This document shows positions 24,099 to 32,887 of a stretch of DNA of 64,000 bases, one piece after another; the first letter of the stretch is position 1, and every line of letters begins with the position of its first letter. The notes below the pieces were generated by a model that ran no database searches, was not told the DNA's origin, and was given only the letters and a program-made list of their open reading frames with translations. Made by a program: the position numbers and the translations under genes. The stretch is from the NCBI GenBank assembly GCA_040754815.1, contig JBFMBX010000008.1, positions 103,282 through 167,281 of the forward strand. The letters are read 5' to 3'. Origin of the DNA: Bellilinea sp040754815 (GTDB taxonomy: Bacteria; Chloroflexota; Anaerolineae; Anaerolineales; Anaerolineaceae).

Positions 24099-26462
24099 TT
24101 ATGAAACCAGTGATTGAGAAGTGAAAGCGGGGGTTTTTACCGGCAGAAGGATACTGAACGTGGAGTTTTTCTTTCCATCGCTTTCCACCCAAATTCTGCC
24201 GCCATGGGCTTCGATGAGGGTTTTGGCGATTGAAAGCCCTACCCCCGCATCTCCCAATCCTTTAATATGCGTTGAACCATTTTTTACCTGATGGGAGAAA
24301 ACTCGGGATAATTCTTCGGCAGGAATACCGCCACCTTCATCGGTGATCTGGAATAGAACAAAGAGAGTATTCTTTTCTCCCTGCTCCACCTTGACTTTTA
24401 GATTGATATTCCCTTCCGGCGGCGTTGCACTACCGGCATTTTGCAGAAGATGGATTAAAACCTGATGGAGTGCATCGCGGTCTGCATAAAATGTGGGTAA
24501 ATCCGGCGGTATTTCTATTAATAAATTGATCTCTTTTTCTCTCAGAAGATCGGACATATCGGTAATTGCCTGATCCAGAATCGTTTCCACATCCAGTGGT
24601 TGTGGAGCCAATTCGATGGGGCTGATGGTGAATACCGAGGTTTGTAGCAAATCGTCCAGCAAGGCTTGCATGCGGTCGGCGGAAGATTTGATTCGTTCCA
24701 AAAACTTGTGTTGTTGATTGTTGAGATTACCAATCGACTCGTTGATCAATAAGTCGGAATAACCGATCACGGAAGAAACGGGTTGTCGAAGTTCCTGAAT
24801 AATGGACAGGATGGCTTCGTTATCCTTAATTCCTAGATTTGTGGTTTGCCCGCTGGCCGATTGCAGTTCAATTATTTTCATATTGGCATTTGCCAGCGCG
24901 TTCTGTAAGCGGGCAATTTCTTCGAGTGCCTGCCTTAATTCCTTTTCGAGATGTTCTACTTCAGATTGCTGGCCGGTTTTGCCTCTCAAATCCCTCAGTG
25001 CATCTCGCAGGGTGCGATTTTCATTTTCCAGCCGCTGAATCGTTGCCTGGGCTTCGCGTTGAATTGCCAGCAAACCTGCTACTTCGAGGGAGTTTTCAGG
25101 CGTGGCCGGAACTGGATTTTTGGGTTCGATTGCGAGTTCTGACAGGTCGTGAATTTTTTGCCGGAGCGCTTGAATTTCTCTTTCTGAAAGGCTCAATTGC
25201 TCCTTCAGGTTTTGAATGGTTTTATCCATCTCTTCTCTTCGATCAAGTTGCGAAAATAACCCGACCATTTCTTCACTGATATTATTCAGTAAAGTTTGAT
25301 CTTCAATGCTCCACTCATGTCTGGAATAGGGAGAAAAGAGAAGGATAGCCCGTTTTTCGTTTGCCGGATAGCTAATGGGTGACATTAAAACATGACCCGG
25401 TACCGTCAATCCCACTGCTTTGGTGAGAACGAGCAGATCTTGAGCTGAATTCTCGCCATCGGCGATCAGTTTCAGGATTTTTCCTTTCTGCAATGCTGCG
25501 CTGATCAAGGGGCAATTTTCCGCTTCTATTTGAAGGGGAGGTAATGCTTCATCACGCAGAAGATCATAACCCGTTTCAAGAATGATTGGACGGTAGGGAT
25601 TTTCCTGCTTTACGAGAAAGGTTAAGTCGGATGAGAACGTTTTTCCTGTGGCAGTTATCAGCAGTTGTAAAACTTCGGATGATTTTTCCGTTGCTGCCAT
25701 TCGCAGCCAGGGTAAAATGACTCTGCTTTCCTGTGGTTTGAAAGAACGAGAGGGAACACTCTCAACTTTTGCTTCATTTTGTTTTGTGGGAACAGGTGAA
25801 ACCGGCAGTAAGATTTTTACCAGAGAAGGAAGCAGGGGAAAAGCACATATCTGGGCAAGCCGCAAAGCGGCGGATAATTCCTCTTCATTCTGCATAGTGA
25901 ACAATGAGGTGACCGAACCGGCGAGAATGATCAGGAAAAATGAGAAGCCAGTTTCCCAGTTTTGGGGCTTGCGAGAAATTAAGAGTACAAGAGACAGGCT
26001 GATTATAACGAGATTGGCTATTTGCCAAATGAAGTGGAAAGGGATGAGTATTAGAGGATTAAATTGGATTGCCAGATCAATAAAAAGTATGATGAATGAA
26101 AATAAAGCAAGCAATAAGAAAACCACATCGGCTTTTTTATCGCTTTGCGGGTAATTCCATATCCAGCCAATTACAATCAGAGAAAGCAGTGTGATACCCC
26201 TGTCAAAGGGTAAAAGAAATGCGGGATTGTTAATCAGTTTTTGCCAGACCAGAGCGGAAATCAAAAACAGAAGAATTTGACCCGCCAGCAGAATTCCCAA
26301 GGCGGTGATCAATCGTCGCGCAAGCGTCCGATTTTGTTCCGAGTGAATAAAAAAAACGGTTTGAAAACCCGTAAGAATTGAAAATACCAGAATCAGGTGA
26401 TAAATCAGATTACCGGGCGGTTGGGTTAGTAGATCGAAAATCTGGTTGAATAGTGTGTTCAT
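24099..26462 (-). CDS. Membrane histidine-kinase-like protein without phospho-acceptor His
   Basis: The 787-residue protein has seven or eight N-terminal transmembrane segments (about 10-230), a GAF-like region (about 250-420), a long coiled coil (about 425-555), a HisKA-like dimerisation segment, and an HATPase_c domain with N box (LLQNAGSAT), G1 (DEGGGIP) and G2 (GDAGVGLSIAKTL). The H box reads IIQELRQP: the usual His is Gln556 (codon CAG, 24795-24797). The ATP site looks intact but self-phosphorylation at that position is impossible. It may sense signals and act on a partner. It heads an envelope operon with LysM and LCP genes. Confidence 0.82.
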   Translation of the reverse strand: MNTLFNQIFDLLTQPPGNLIYHLILVFSILTGFQTVFFIHSEQNRTLARRLITALGILLAGQILLFLISALVWQKLINNPAFLLPFDRGITLLSLIVIGWIWNYPQSDKKADVVFLLLALFSFIILFIDLAIQFNPLILIPFHFIWQIANLVIISLSLVLLISRKPQNWETGFSFFLIILAGSVTSLFTMQNEEELSAALRLAQICAFPLLPSLVKILLPVSPVPTKQNEAKVESVPSRSFKPQESRVILPWLRMAATEKSSEVLQLLITATGKTFSSDLTFLVKQENPYRPIILETGYDLLRDEALPPLQIEAENCPLISAALQKGKILKLIADGENSAQDLLVLTKAVGLTVPGHVLMSPISYPANEKRAILLFSPYSRHEWSIEDQTLLNNISEEMVGLFSQLDRREEMDKTIQNLKEQLSLSEREIQALRQKIHDLSELAIEPKNPVPATPENSLEVAGLLAIQREAQATIQRLENENRTLRDALRDLRGKTGQQSEVEHLEKELRQALEEIARLQNALANANMKIIELQSASGQTTNLGIKDNEAILSIIQELRQPVSSVIGYSDLLINESIGNLNNQQHKFLERIKSSADRMQALLDDLLQTSVFTISPIELAPQPLDVETILDQAITDMSDLLREKEINLLIEIPPDLPTFYADRDALHQVLIHLLQNAGSATPPEGNINLKVKVEQGEKNTLFVLFQITDEGGGIPAEELSRVFSHQVKNGSTHIKGLGDAGVGLSIAKTLIEAHGGRIWVESDGKKNSTFSILLPVKTPAFTSQSLVS

Positions 26463-26483
26463 GGGATTAAACGTTCCGAAAGG

Positions 26484-26512
26484 ATTATAGCATGGTCAGT
26501 TTGTGGCGACAA
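26484..26512 (-). promoter_or_regulatory. Candidate promoter of the kinase-like/LysM/LCP operon
   Basis: On the minus strand TTGTCG (26512-26507) and TATAAT (26489-26484) are 17 bases apart. The start point would be near 26477, about 15 bases before the ATG, where no strong ribosome site is seen. Confidence 0.6.
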
Positions 26513-26560
26513 TTTTAGCCCGGGTTGAAAATTTCGGCGGAGGGAGATGGAAGCGAAAGG

Positions 26561-26588
26561 TTGACAAATTGGCAATTCGGGATAAAAT
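26561..26588 (+). promoter_or_regulatory. Promoter of tRNA-Leu
   Basis: TTGACA (26561-26566), a 16-base spacer and TAAAAT (26583-26588) lie directly upstream. The start point near 26595 is 8 bases before the mature tRNA end. Confidence 0.75.
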
Positions 26589-26602
26589 ACCTAACGAGCA
26601 AT

Positions 26603-26690
<88 letters not shown>

Positions 26691-26720
26691 ATACCCCGCG
26701 AAAAGCGGGGTATATTTTTT
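26691..26720 (+). terminator. Rho-independent terminator after tRNA-Leu
   Basis: ATACCCCGC (26691-26699) pairs with GCGGGGTAT (26705-26713) around GAAAA and is followed by ATTTTTT. It begins right after the CCA end. Confidence 0.9.
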
Positions 26721-26735
26721 CAAACCGAATTATAC

Positions 26736-26764
26736 TTGCCCGTTGAAAAAGATTATTGTAAGAT
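26736..26764 (+). promoter_or_regulatory. Candidate promoter of the FtsB-like gene
   Basis: TTGCCC (26736-26741), 17 bases, TAAGAT (26759-26764), then 6 bases to ATG 26771. There is no Shine-Dalgarno, so this is a leaderless arrangement. Confidence 0.5.
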
Positions 26765-26770
26765 AAAGCC

Positions 26771-27145
26771 ATGAGTAAAATCTTCACCCATTGGAAGCAA
26801 GTTCTGGTATTGATTGCTTTTGTAGTGCTTTTCTTTTTACTGATGGATTTGAACAGCCGGCTGGGAGATTTGAGCCGTTTGAACAACCAGCTGGTCAAAA
26901 TCGAAACCCAAGTAGCCGGCCTGAAAGCAACCGAATCTGCCCTCAGCACGCAAATCATTTATTCAACCTCGGAAGCAGCGGTAAATGAATATGCCCGAGA
27001 ACACGGTTTGATCCGTGAAGGTGAAAAATTAATTGTGCCGGTGGGAGAAAGCACCCCTCAAGGTGTTGTAAATATAACGCCTGAACCAACCCCAATACCA
27101 GTGAAAAATGTTGACGTCTGGTGGGCGTTGTTCTTTGGGGAATAA
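26771..27145 (+). CDS. FtsB/DivIC-family septum formation initiator
   Basis: The 124-residue protein has a short cytoplasmic start, one transmembrane helix (about 12-27), a coiled coil (about 30-70) and a C-terminal motif YAREHGLIREGEKLIVPVG that is typical of the FtsB/DivIC group. These proteins bridge the divisome through FtsL and FtsQ/DivIB. No other division gene is adjacent. A short extension rich in Pro and Thr and ending in WWALFFGE follows, as in other Chloroflexota proteins of this type. Confidence 0.82.
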   Translation: MSKIFTHWKQVLVLIAFVVLFFLLMDLNSRLGDLSRLNNQLVKIETQVAGLKATESALSTQIIYSTSEAAVNEYAREHGLIREGEKLIVPVGESTPQGVVNITPEPTPIPVKNVDVWWALFFGE

Positions 27146-27172
27146 ATAATCCTTTTTGATTCACACCCTTTT

Positions 27173-27200
27173 CTTCCTTTGTGAAGGAAGGTGCATTTTT
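27173..27200 (+). terminator. Candidate terminator after the FtsB-like gene
   Basis: CTTCCTT (27173-27179) and AAGGAAG (27184-27190) form a 7-bp stem with a 4-base loop, extended by CACC/GGTG with a bulge, and followed by GCATTTTT. Confidence 0.5.
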
Positions 27201-27208
27201 GATGCCAG

Positions 27209-30200
27209 TTAATCAGATGATGGAGATGGTTGCCGATCGTTTTTATCTTCGGGTAAGCGGTGTAATACGACCAGCGTTAAATCATCGCTGGGGGGTGTGC
27301 CTTCTCGAAAATTGCTCAATTCTTGCCTGATAAAGTTCAGAAATTCGGCGGGGTTGCTCTTCGGAGCTCTTTCCAGCGTTGCTTTCAGGCGCTGTTCTCC
27401 AAAAGTTTCACCGCTTGGAGAAAAACTCTCCGTTACACCATCTGTATAAAAAACCAGCCAATCGCCAGGCTCCACCGGTAAGGTGTATTCGTTCAATTTG
27501 TTCGATGAATAAACTCCCATGGCCATGCCACCCCTGGGTAAATCTTCCACTTTGCCAGTGGAATGCCGAATGTGGAGTGGCAGGTTGTGACCGGCGTTTG
27601 CATATTTGAGCACTCCTTCTTTTGCATTGAAAATAACGAATACCGCAGTGACAAACATGGTATTCTGCGGTTCAAAAGTCAGAGCACGGTTGACTCTTTC
27701 TAATACACGAGCGGGGGAATCGGCGTTTTGTGAAAAAGCCCGAATGAGCGTTTTGGTTACCGTCATATAGAGGGCGGCAGGCATCCCTTTGTCGGAGACA
27801 TCGGCAATGACCACACCGTAACGATCTCCTCGAATTCTAAAAACATCGTAGAAATCACCGCCCACTTCACGGGCTGTCTGCCAGTGGATATCCACCTCCC
27901 ACCCTTCGATTTTGGGTAAGCGGTGGGGGAGGAAGGTTTTTTGAATTTGACGGGCAAGTTGAATCTCCCGCTCGAGACGCTCGCGTTGGATCATTTCGCG
28001 ATTCAGGCGGTCATTCTGGATGGCGAGCGAAACCTGCTGGGCAATACCGGCCAGGATTTCCAACCTTCGATCATGAAAGGAAAGTGGTACGTTCGATTCA
28101 CTGGCGACCATCACGCCGTAAAATTGACCCTTCACGGAGAGCGGTACGCCCAGTACCCATTGATCCTGAGGGTTATACTGACGCTCAATTTCATCGGCGG
28201 GCAATAAACAAGTGAGCGTCTTCCAGTTTTGAATGGAGTAATCTTCTCGTGTTGTCTTACATGCAATGAGTTGTTCGCTTTCCAGCACGGCATCCAGCAG
28301 GGGAAATTCTCCCAGACGGTAAGTTTCACCCTCCATCATCATTTCTTCCCGTTGAGAACCGGTAAACACTTTGGCCGTGCGGAAAATTTCCAAATGTTCT
28401 TCCCAGAGGAATATCACGCAGGAATCGATCCCAACCAGAATCGGCATGAGATGGACAATTGTATCGAGAATATCATCCAGATTATTCTGGCTGACGACTG
28501 CCTGAGCAACCTGCAGCATGACGGCCGTGACGTAGGCTTCTTCCTGTCGCGCTTCGATCAGCATCAGGTTTTCCATTGCCAGTGCGGTTTGGCGGGCAAT
28601 GCCCTGTAGAAGATCGAGGGTTTGCTGGTCAAAAATACGGTTCGAGTGAAGGTTATTTTCTGGTGTGTGGGCAACCAGAAACGCACCCAAAAGCCGGCCA
28701 TGTGAGATCAAGGGGAGGATGACCAGAGTGCTATCTTCTTCTTCCAATCCCGCTTCGGCGAGGTGCATTTCTTCGGTTATATCTTGAATGAAAATTGTTT
28801 CGCGGCTTTCTACCAGCCTCTGAACGAGTGGAACAGACAGGTCAAATGTTAGCGGAATTTGTCTTTGCGGCAGATTAAGTCCGTGTTCGGATTGCAGGAT
28901 GAAGATTTGGCGATTCTCGTCCCAAACGAAAAAGGCACATTTGCGCACCCCAACCAGCATGGGGGTTAATCTTGCCATGATATCCAGTAATTCTTCGATG
29001 TTCTGGGTACCCTGCGTGGCTTCTGCGATTTGTAAAAGGATGGTGGAAATCCATGCCTGTTCTTGAGAAGCAGTAAACAGCCGGTTATTTTGAATGGCAA
29101 CAGCGGCGTGGTTGGCAAAGGTCATGGTGATCAGCCCGGCCTCGCTGCCATATTTTCCCGGCATGCGGTGGACTAAAGTCAGCAAACCGAGCGGCTCATC
29201 TCCGGCGCGCAAGGGGGCGGCGAGGGAGGAATAATCAGCGGGGAATTCCATCGCCTGCCCAAGCGGGCCGATTGGATCGTCTGGCTTTCGGATCAGAGGC
29301 GATCTGGCGTTTAGTGCTTCTTTCAGGTATTCCCGTGCGGTCGGATTGGTTTGAAACACTTCCCAGACTTTTTCAGCGGGGGCGCCATGAACAGCAGCCA
29401 GCATCAGGGCAGGAATGGTATCGCCTTCTTTGGGCGGCACTACCAACCAGATTGCAGCCGCATCGCACGGAAGACTACGATCTACCTCATTGAGGATTCT
29501 TTCCAGAAGATCCGGCAGAGCCACGTTTGCCGAAACCAGACCGGCAATTTCGCGGATCGAATCGGCAACCTGACGACGCCATACTTCAGAACGATACAGA
29601 CGCGCGTTGCGGATGGCAATTGCTATAGTAGAGCCAAGCGTTTCCAGCAAAGGAATATCACGGATATCAAAACTGTTGATCTGATCGGATTGAAGGTCCA
29701 AAACACCGAGAATTTCTCCCGCGTAGGCTAATGGGATGGCCAGTTCAGCGCGGGTGTCGGCGGGGGGAAGTTCGGAAGGACGGTAAAGAGGCTCCAGGGT
29801 GACATCATTGGCAAGCAGGGTTTTTCCCGTCCGGGCAACCCATGGAATGATGCCGTGGGGATCATCCAGATCATAGGCAACCTGATTTTCCTCCAGAGCA
29901 TGACTTCGAGCTCCGCTGCCTGCTTCATAGATTAACTTCCGTCTTCCCAAATGCAGAATAAAAAGATGGACATAGGGGTAGCCAAAATGCTGCTGGATTG
30001 ACTGAACAACCTCTTCTAGCAAGCGGTCGAAATCAAGAATGGAGGTGAGTTTTTGAGTGATATCCAGCAAGGCAGAGATTTGTTGGGTTCTTTTTTCAAG
30101 GCCATTGATTAACTCCATTCCTTCAAGTGCAAAAGCGAGATAATCGGCTATGGCACGCAAAACAACCAGATCAACCTCATGGAAGGGCTGCGGTTCGTTG

Positions 30201-31063
30201 GTTTGCAGGTGCAATACCCCTAAAATTCTTTCGCCGAACTGTACCGGCAGAGCGGCTTCCCACCCCACATTTCCGTTGTTGCTGGAATCACTCTCAATTC
30301 GTTGTGCAATGATTTCTCTGCCATTAAGGGCAGCCTGACCCACTATGCCGTTCCCCTCTTGTATTTGAGGTTCCACGTTCAAATTGAGGGAGGATGGTAG
30401 TTTCGATGCACAGGCGCGTTTGGTCAAAGAGCGGGATAATGAGTCATAAGTATAAACAGCGACTTGCTGGCAATTAAATTTTTCCAGAATTAAGTCAGTT
30501 AAATACTCAGAAAATTGATCCACATTCCGCAAGCGGGTAACTTCGGAACTGATATTACGCACCAGTGCGAGTTGTTCCAACCGCCATCTTTTGATGGTTG
30601 CCTGACGCTGTACTTCCATTGCAACCGCGGCGTGAGAAACGATGCCCCCCAGATAATCGATTTCGGAGGGAGTGAAAGGAGGACCATTGGGTCGCCGGGC
30701 AAACAAAACACCTAACAAGTTACCTTGTGCAATCAATGGCAAGGCGATCTGGTCGGAAAATTGCTTTCTCTTTTTATCGGTTTGAGGGGATGTTGACGGA
30801 AAAACGATTTTTTGTTTTAAGAAACATTCCTGAATGAGGGGATGAACCTCATCTGAAGGCAGAAGAAAAGACGTGTTTTCACCGGGGAGGGGGTACACAG
30901 GTTTTGCCAGCCATATTTCAACACTGGCGGCGAGATGACTCTCAACCCAGCGTTTGATCGTTGCACACTGATCCGCTGTGGTGGGTTGTTCTAGCAGCGC
31001 TTCCCCGAAGCGGAGAAATTCTTTCCAATCCGGTTTTTTCATCTGCTTACGAGGGAATGTCAT
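27209..31063 (-). CDS. Multi-GAF sensor SpoIIE/RsbU-type PP2C phosphatase
   Basis: This 1284-residue cytoplasmic protein has about six GAF or GAF-like domains in series (about residues 25-155, 180-320, 330-490, 500-660, 670-830 and 850-1030), a short coiled helix (RLEREIQLARQIQKTFLP) and a C-terminal SpoIIE-type phosphatase (about 1065-1265) with metal ligands in VGGDFYDV, DVSDKGMPAALYM and YTDGVTES. It should dephosphorylate a STAS antagonist when the GAF array senses a signal. The ATG overlaps the stop of the anti-sigma-type kinase gene by one base, and the STAS gene is just upstream, so its partner is very probably the product of 31499-31834. Confidence 0.92.
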   Translation of the reverse strand: MTFPRKQMKKPDWKEFLRFGEALLEQPTTADQCATIKRWVESHLAASVEIWLAKPVYPLPGENTSFLLPSDEVHPLIQECFLKQKIVFPSTSPQTDKKRKQFSDQIALPLIAQGNLLGVLFARRPNGPPFTPSEIDYLGGIVSHAAVAMEVQRQATIKRWRLEQLALVRNISSEVTRLRNVDQFSEYLTDLILEKFNCQQVAVYTYDSLSRSLTKRACASKLPSSLNLNVEPQIQEGNGIVGQAALNGREIIAQRIESDSSNNGNVGWEAALPVQFGERILGVLHLQTNEPQPFHEVDLVVLRAIADYLAFALEGMELINGLEKRTQQISALLDITQKLTSILDFDRLLEEVVQSIQQHFGYPYVHLFILHLGRRKLIYEAGSGARSHALEENQVAYDLDDPHGIIPWVARTGKTLLANDVTLEPLYRPSELPPADTRAELAIPLAYAGEILGVLDLQSDQINSFDIRDIPLLETLGSTIAIAIRNARLYRSEVWRRQVADSIREIAGLVSANVALPDLLERILNEVDRSLPCDAAAIWLVVPPKEGDTIPALMLAAVHGAPAEKVWEVFQTNPTAREYLKEALNARSPLIRKPDDPIGPLGQAMEFPADYSSLAAPLRAGDEPLGLLTLVHRMPGKYGSEAGLITMTFANHAAVAIQNNRLFTASQEQAWISTILLQIAEATQGTQNIEELLDIMARLTPMLVGVRKCAFFVWDENRQIFILQSEHGLNLPQRQIPLTFDLSVPLVQRLVESRETIFIQDITEEMHLAEAGLEEEDSTLVILPLISHGRLLGAFLVAHTPENNLHSNRIFDQQTLDLLQGIARQTALAMENLMLIEARQEEAYVTAVMLQVAQAVVSQNNLDDILDTIVHLMPILVGIDSCVIFLWEEHLEIFRTAKVFTGSQREEMMMEGETYRLGEFPLLDAVLESEQLIACKTTREDYSIQNWKTLTCLLPADEIERQYNPQDQWVLGVPLSVKGQFYGVMVASESNVPLSFHDRRLEILAGIAQQVSLAIQNDRLNREMIQRERLEREIQLARQIQKTFLPHRLPKIEGWEVDIHWQTAREVGGDFYDVFRIRGDRYGVVIADVSDKGMPAALYMTVTKTLIRAFSQNADSPARVLERVNRALTFEPQNTMFVTAVFVIFNAKEGVLKYANAGHNLPLHIRHSTGKVEDLPRGGMAMGVYSSNKLNEYTLPVEPGDWLVFYTDGVTESFSPSGETFGEQRLKATLERAPKSNPAEFLNFIRQELSNFREGTPPSDDLTLVVLHRLPEDKNDRQPSPSSD

Positions 31064-31479
31064 TAATTCATCACACTTTTATGCTTGACCAACGTGAGAA
31101 TATTGTATCCCTCACGGTGATCATAATGAACCTCATCCATCCACTGGTGAATGAAATATAAACCCAGACCGTGATCCGAGCGATTTTTCAGGGGTACATT
31201 GATTTTAGGTTTTTCGATCTTGCGGGGTTTAAATTTTTTACCGGTATCACGCAATGTGATGATCAGGGAATTGGGGGTGATTTCGTATGAAAACTCAATT
31301 TCCCCAACATCTTCCCCTCCATACGCATGTTCAATAATATTGGAGCAGGCTTCATCAACAGCGGTTTCAACGCCATAGGCGGAACACGAATCCAGCCCGA
31401 ATTGACGGGTTGCAATCTGTACTAATTCTGCGATTTTAGCCAGGCTTTCATATTTGCCTGGGAAAACGAAGGTGGGCAT
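31063..31479 (-). CDS. RsbW-like serine kinase/anti-sigma factor (HATPase_c_2)
   Basis: The 138-residue GHKL protein has the N box VDEACSNIIEHAYGG, G1 box DTGKKF and G2 box DHGLGLYFI. It matches the RsbW/SpoIIAB group that phosphorylates a STAS antagonist and binds a sigma factor or another target. It sits between the STAS gene (19-base gap) and the phosphatase gene (1-base overlap), the usual partner-switch order. No sigma factor gene is near, so the output is unknown. Confidence 0.92.
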   Translation of the reverse strand: MPTFVFPGKYESLAKIAELVQIATRQFGLDSCSAYGVETAVDEACSNIIEHAYGGEDVGEIEFSYEITPNSLIITLRDTGKKFKPRKIEKPKINVPLKNRSDHGLGLYFIHQWMDEVHYDHREGYNILTLVKHKSVMN

Positions 31480-31498
31480 TAATTAATTACCTGTAACC

Positions 31499-31834
31499 TT
31501 AAAAGTTTCCCACGGCGGAAACGGTATCGTCAAAGATTTTGAAGAAAGGTGTAAAACCGGCCAGATCAAGGGCGGAGAGGATATTTGGCTGTACATTTGC
31601 CAGAACCACCTCGCCGCGATTGTACCGTTTGCATGTTTTTTGTGCACCGATCAACACCCTCAAACCAGCACTGGAGATAAAATCCAAATCCTGAAGATCG
31701 AGAACGATGCGAAAGCGTCCGGCGTCAGTAATTTCGTTGATTTTTTCGGCAAGTCGTGGAGCGGTCGCACTATCCACGCGACCGGATACCTTCACCACAT
31801 CGCAACGCTTAAATTCTGTATGATTGATTTCCAT
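31499..31834 (-). CDS. RsbV-like STAS-domain anti-sigma factor antagonist
   Basis: The 111-residue protein is one STAS domain. The helix start VLDLQDLDFISSAGLRVLIGAQ holds the phosphorylatable Ser (SSAGL). It is expected to be phosphorylated by the RsbW-like kinase and reset by the multi-GAF phosphatase. A strong CTGGAGGAA ribosome site precedes the ATG. It is the first gene of its operon. Confidence 0.93.
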   Translation of the reverse strand: MEINHTEFKRCDVVKVSGRVDSATAPRLAEKINEITDAGRFRIVLDLQDLDFISSAGLRVLIGAQKTCKRYNRGEVVLANVQPNILSALDLAGFTPFFKIFDDTVSAVGNF

Positions 31835-31873
31835 GGATTTCCTCCAGTTTTAGATTAATCGGACGTATGATAA

Positions 31874-31879
31874 ATTATA
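31874..31879 (-). promoter_or_regulatory. Extended -10 promoter of the partner-switch operon
   Basis: TGATATAAT on the minus strand is an extended -10 (TGN plus TATAAT). A good -35 is missing. The start point near 31867 gives a leader of about 33 bases to ATG 31834. Confidence 0.5.
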
Positions 31880-32028
31880 TCATGACAGATGCCGATGATA
31901 TGCTTGACAAAATCACGGGCTACCCAAATTCTGGTTTTTTAGTGTAGAATACACCACGTGAACCTGTTTTCACAATCCCTTTTTCACCGGAGACAAATTT
32001 TCATCCCGGAAATGGAGCAGGAAAAATC

Positions 32029-32766
32029 ATGAGTGGAAAAAAATCGCCTCAAAGCGTGATCGATTCCTATCGAAAACGCCAGCAAATGATGCCATATATT
32101 ACATGGGGATTAGCCGGCCTGTTGGTGTTGATGGGGATTATCCTGATTGTTCTTTGGGTTTCGGGAGGAGATCGGCCGCAAATTGCACTTTTCTCTTCAC
32201 CTACCCCCACCGCCACCACCACGCTGACCCCCAGTCCGGTTCCGCCTACCGCCACAATTACCATGACGCCAACGGAAACACAAACCCCCACGCCGACCCT
32301 GACTTACACACCATCCGGTCCGTTTGAATATACCGTTCAAAGCGGCGATACTTGTTTTGATCTGGCCGTCCGCTATGAAGTGGATTTGCTGGTGCTGCTG
32401 GCACTCAATAATTTCCCGGCTGGGCAGTGCCCCATTCGAGAAGGTGATAAGATTCTCATCCCTGCCCCCAATCAACAATTGCCCACCGAAACGCCGCTAC
32501 CCACCGGTTTGCCTCGGGCAACACGGATTGAGTACGTTGTCAAGTCGGGAGATACGCTGGACTATATTGCTTCTATCTTCAATTCCACCGTTGAAGATAT
32601 AATGCAGCAAAACAATATCACGGATAAAAATCTCATTTCCGCCGGACAGGTGTTGATTGTGCGGGTCAATCTGGTTACTCCCACCCCTACCCGCCCGCCC
32701 ACATTAACTCCCACGGCGGGTGGTCCGCAGCCAACCCAAACTCCGACGCTGACAGCGACCCCATAA
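32029..32766 (+). CDS. Membrane-anchored protein with two LysM domains
   Basis: The 245-residue protein has a basic cytoplasmic start, one transmembrane helix (about 24-46), a Thr/Pro linker (about 57-97), LysM 1 (about 99-143, YTVQSGDTCFDLAVRYEVDLLVLLALNNF), LysM 2 (about 167-211, YVVKSGDTLDYIASIFNSTVEDIMQQNNI) and a Thr/Pro tail. It is similar in plan to the product of 23229-24098. A CAGGA site precedes ATG 32029. It appears to be a single-gene unit with a terminator. Confidence 0.9.
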   Translation: MSGKKSPQSVIDSYRKRQQMMPYITWGLAGLLVLMGIILIVLWVSGGDRPQIALFSSPTPTATTTLTPSPVPPTATITMTPTETQTPTPTLTYTPSGPFEYTVQSGDTCFDLAVRYEVDLLVLLALNNFPAGQCPIREGDKILIPAPNQQLPTETPLPTGLPRATRIEYVVKSGDTLDYIASIFNSTVEDIMQQNNITDKNLISAGQVLIVRVNLVTPTPTRPPTLTPTAGGPQPTQTPTLTATP

Positions 32767-32793
32767 AAGAGGAGTTTCATTTCAGAGTAGTGA

Positions 32794-32830
32794 GGGGCTT
32801 TTCACAGGCAGGAAAGCCCCTTAATTATTT
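32794..32830 (+). terminator. Candidate terminator after the LysM gene
   Basis: GGGGCTTT (32794-32801) and AAAGCCCC (32813-32820) pair perfectly around 11 bases and are followed by TTAATTATTT. The U tract is broken, so efficiency is uncertain. Confidence 0.6.
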
Positions 32831-32887
32831 CCCGAATATTGTGTGGTATAAATTTCTCCAAACATTGTCAAGATCATTTTTCAGAAA

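Noticed and set aside
24839..26154. 146- and 168-residue plus-strand ORFs opposite the kinase-like gene
   Set aside because: No ribosome sites or recognisable domains; the minus strand has continuous domain structure.
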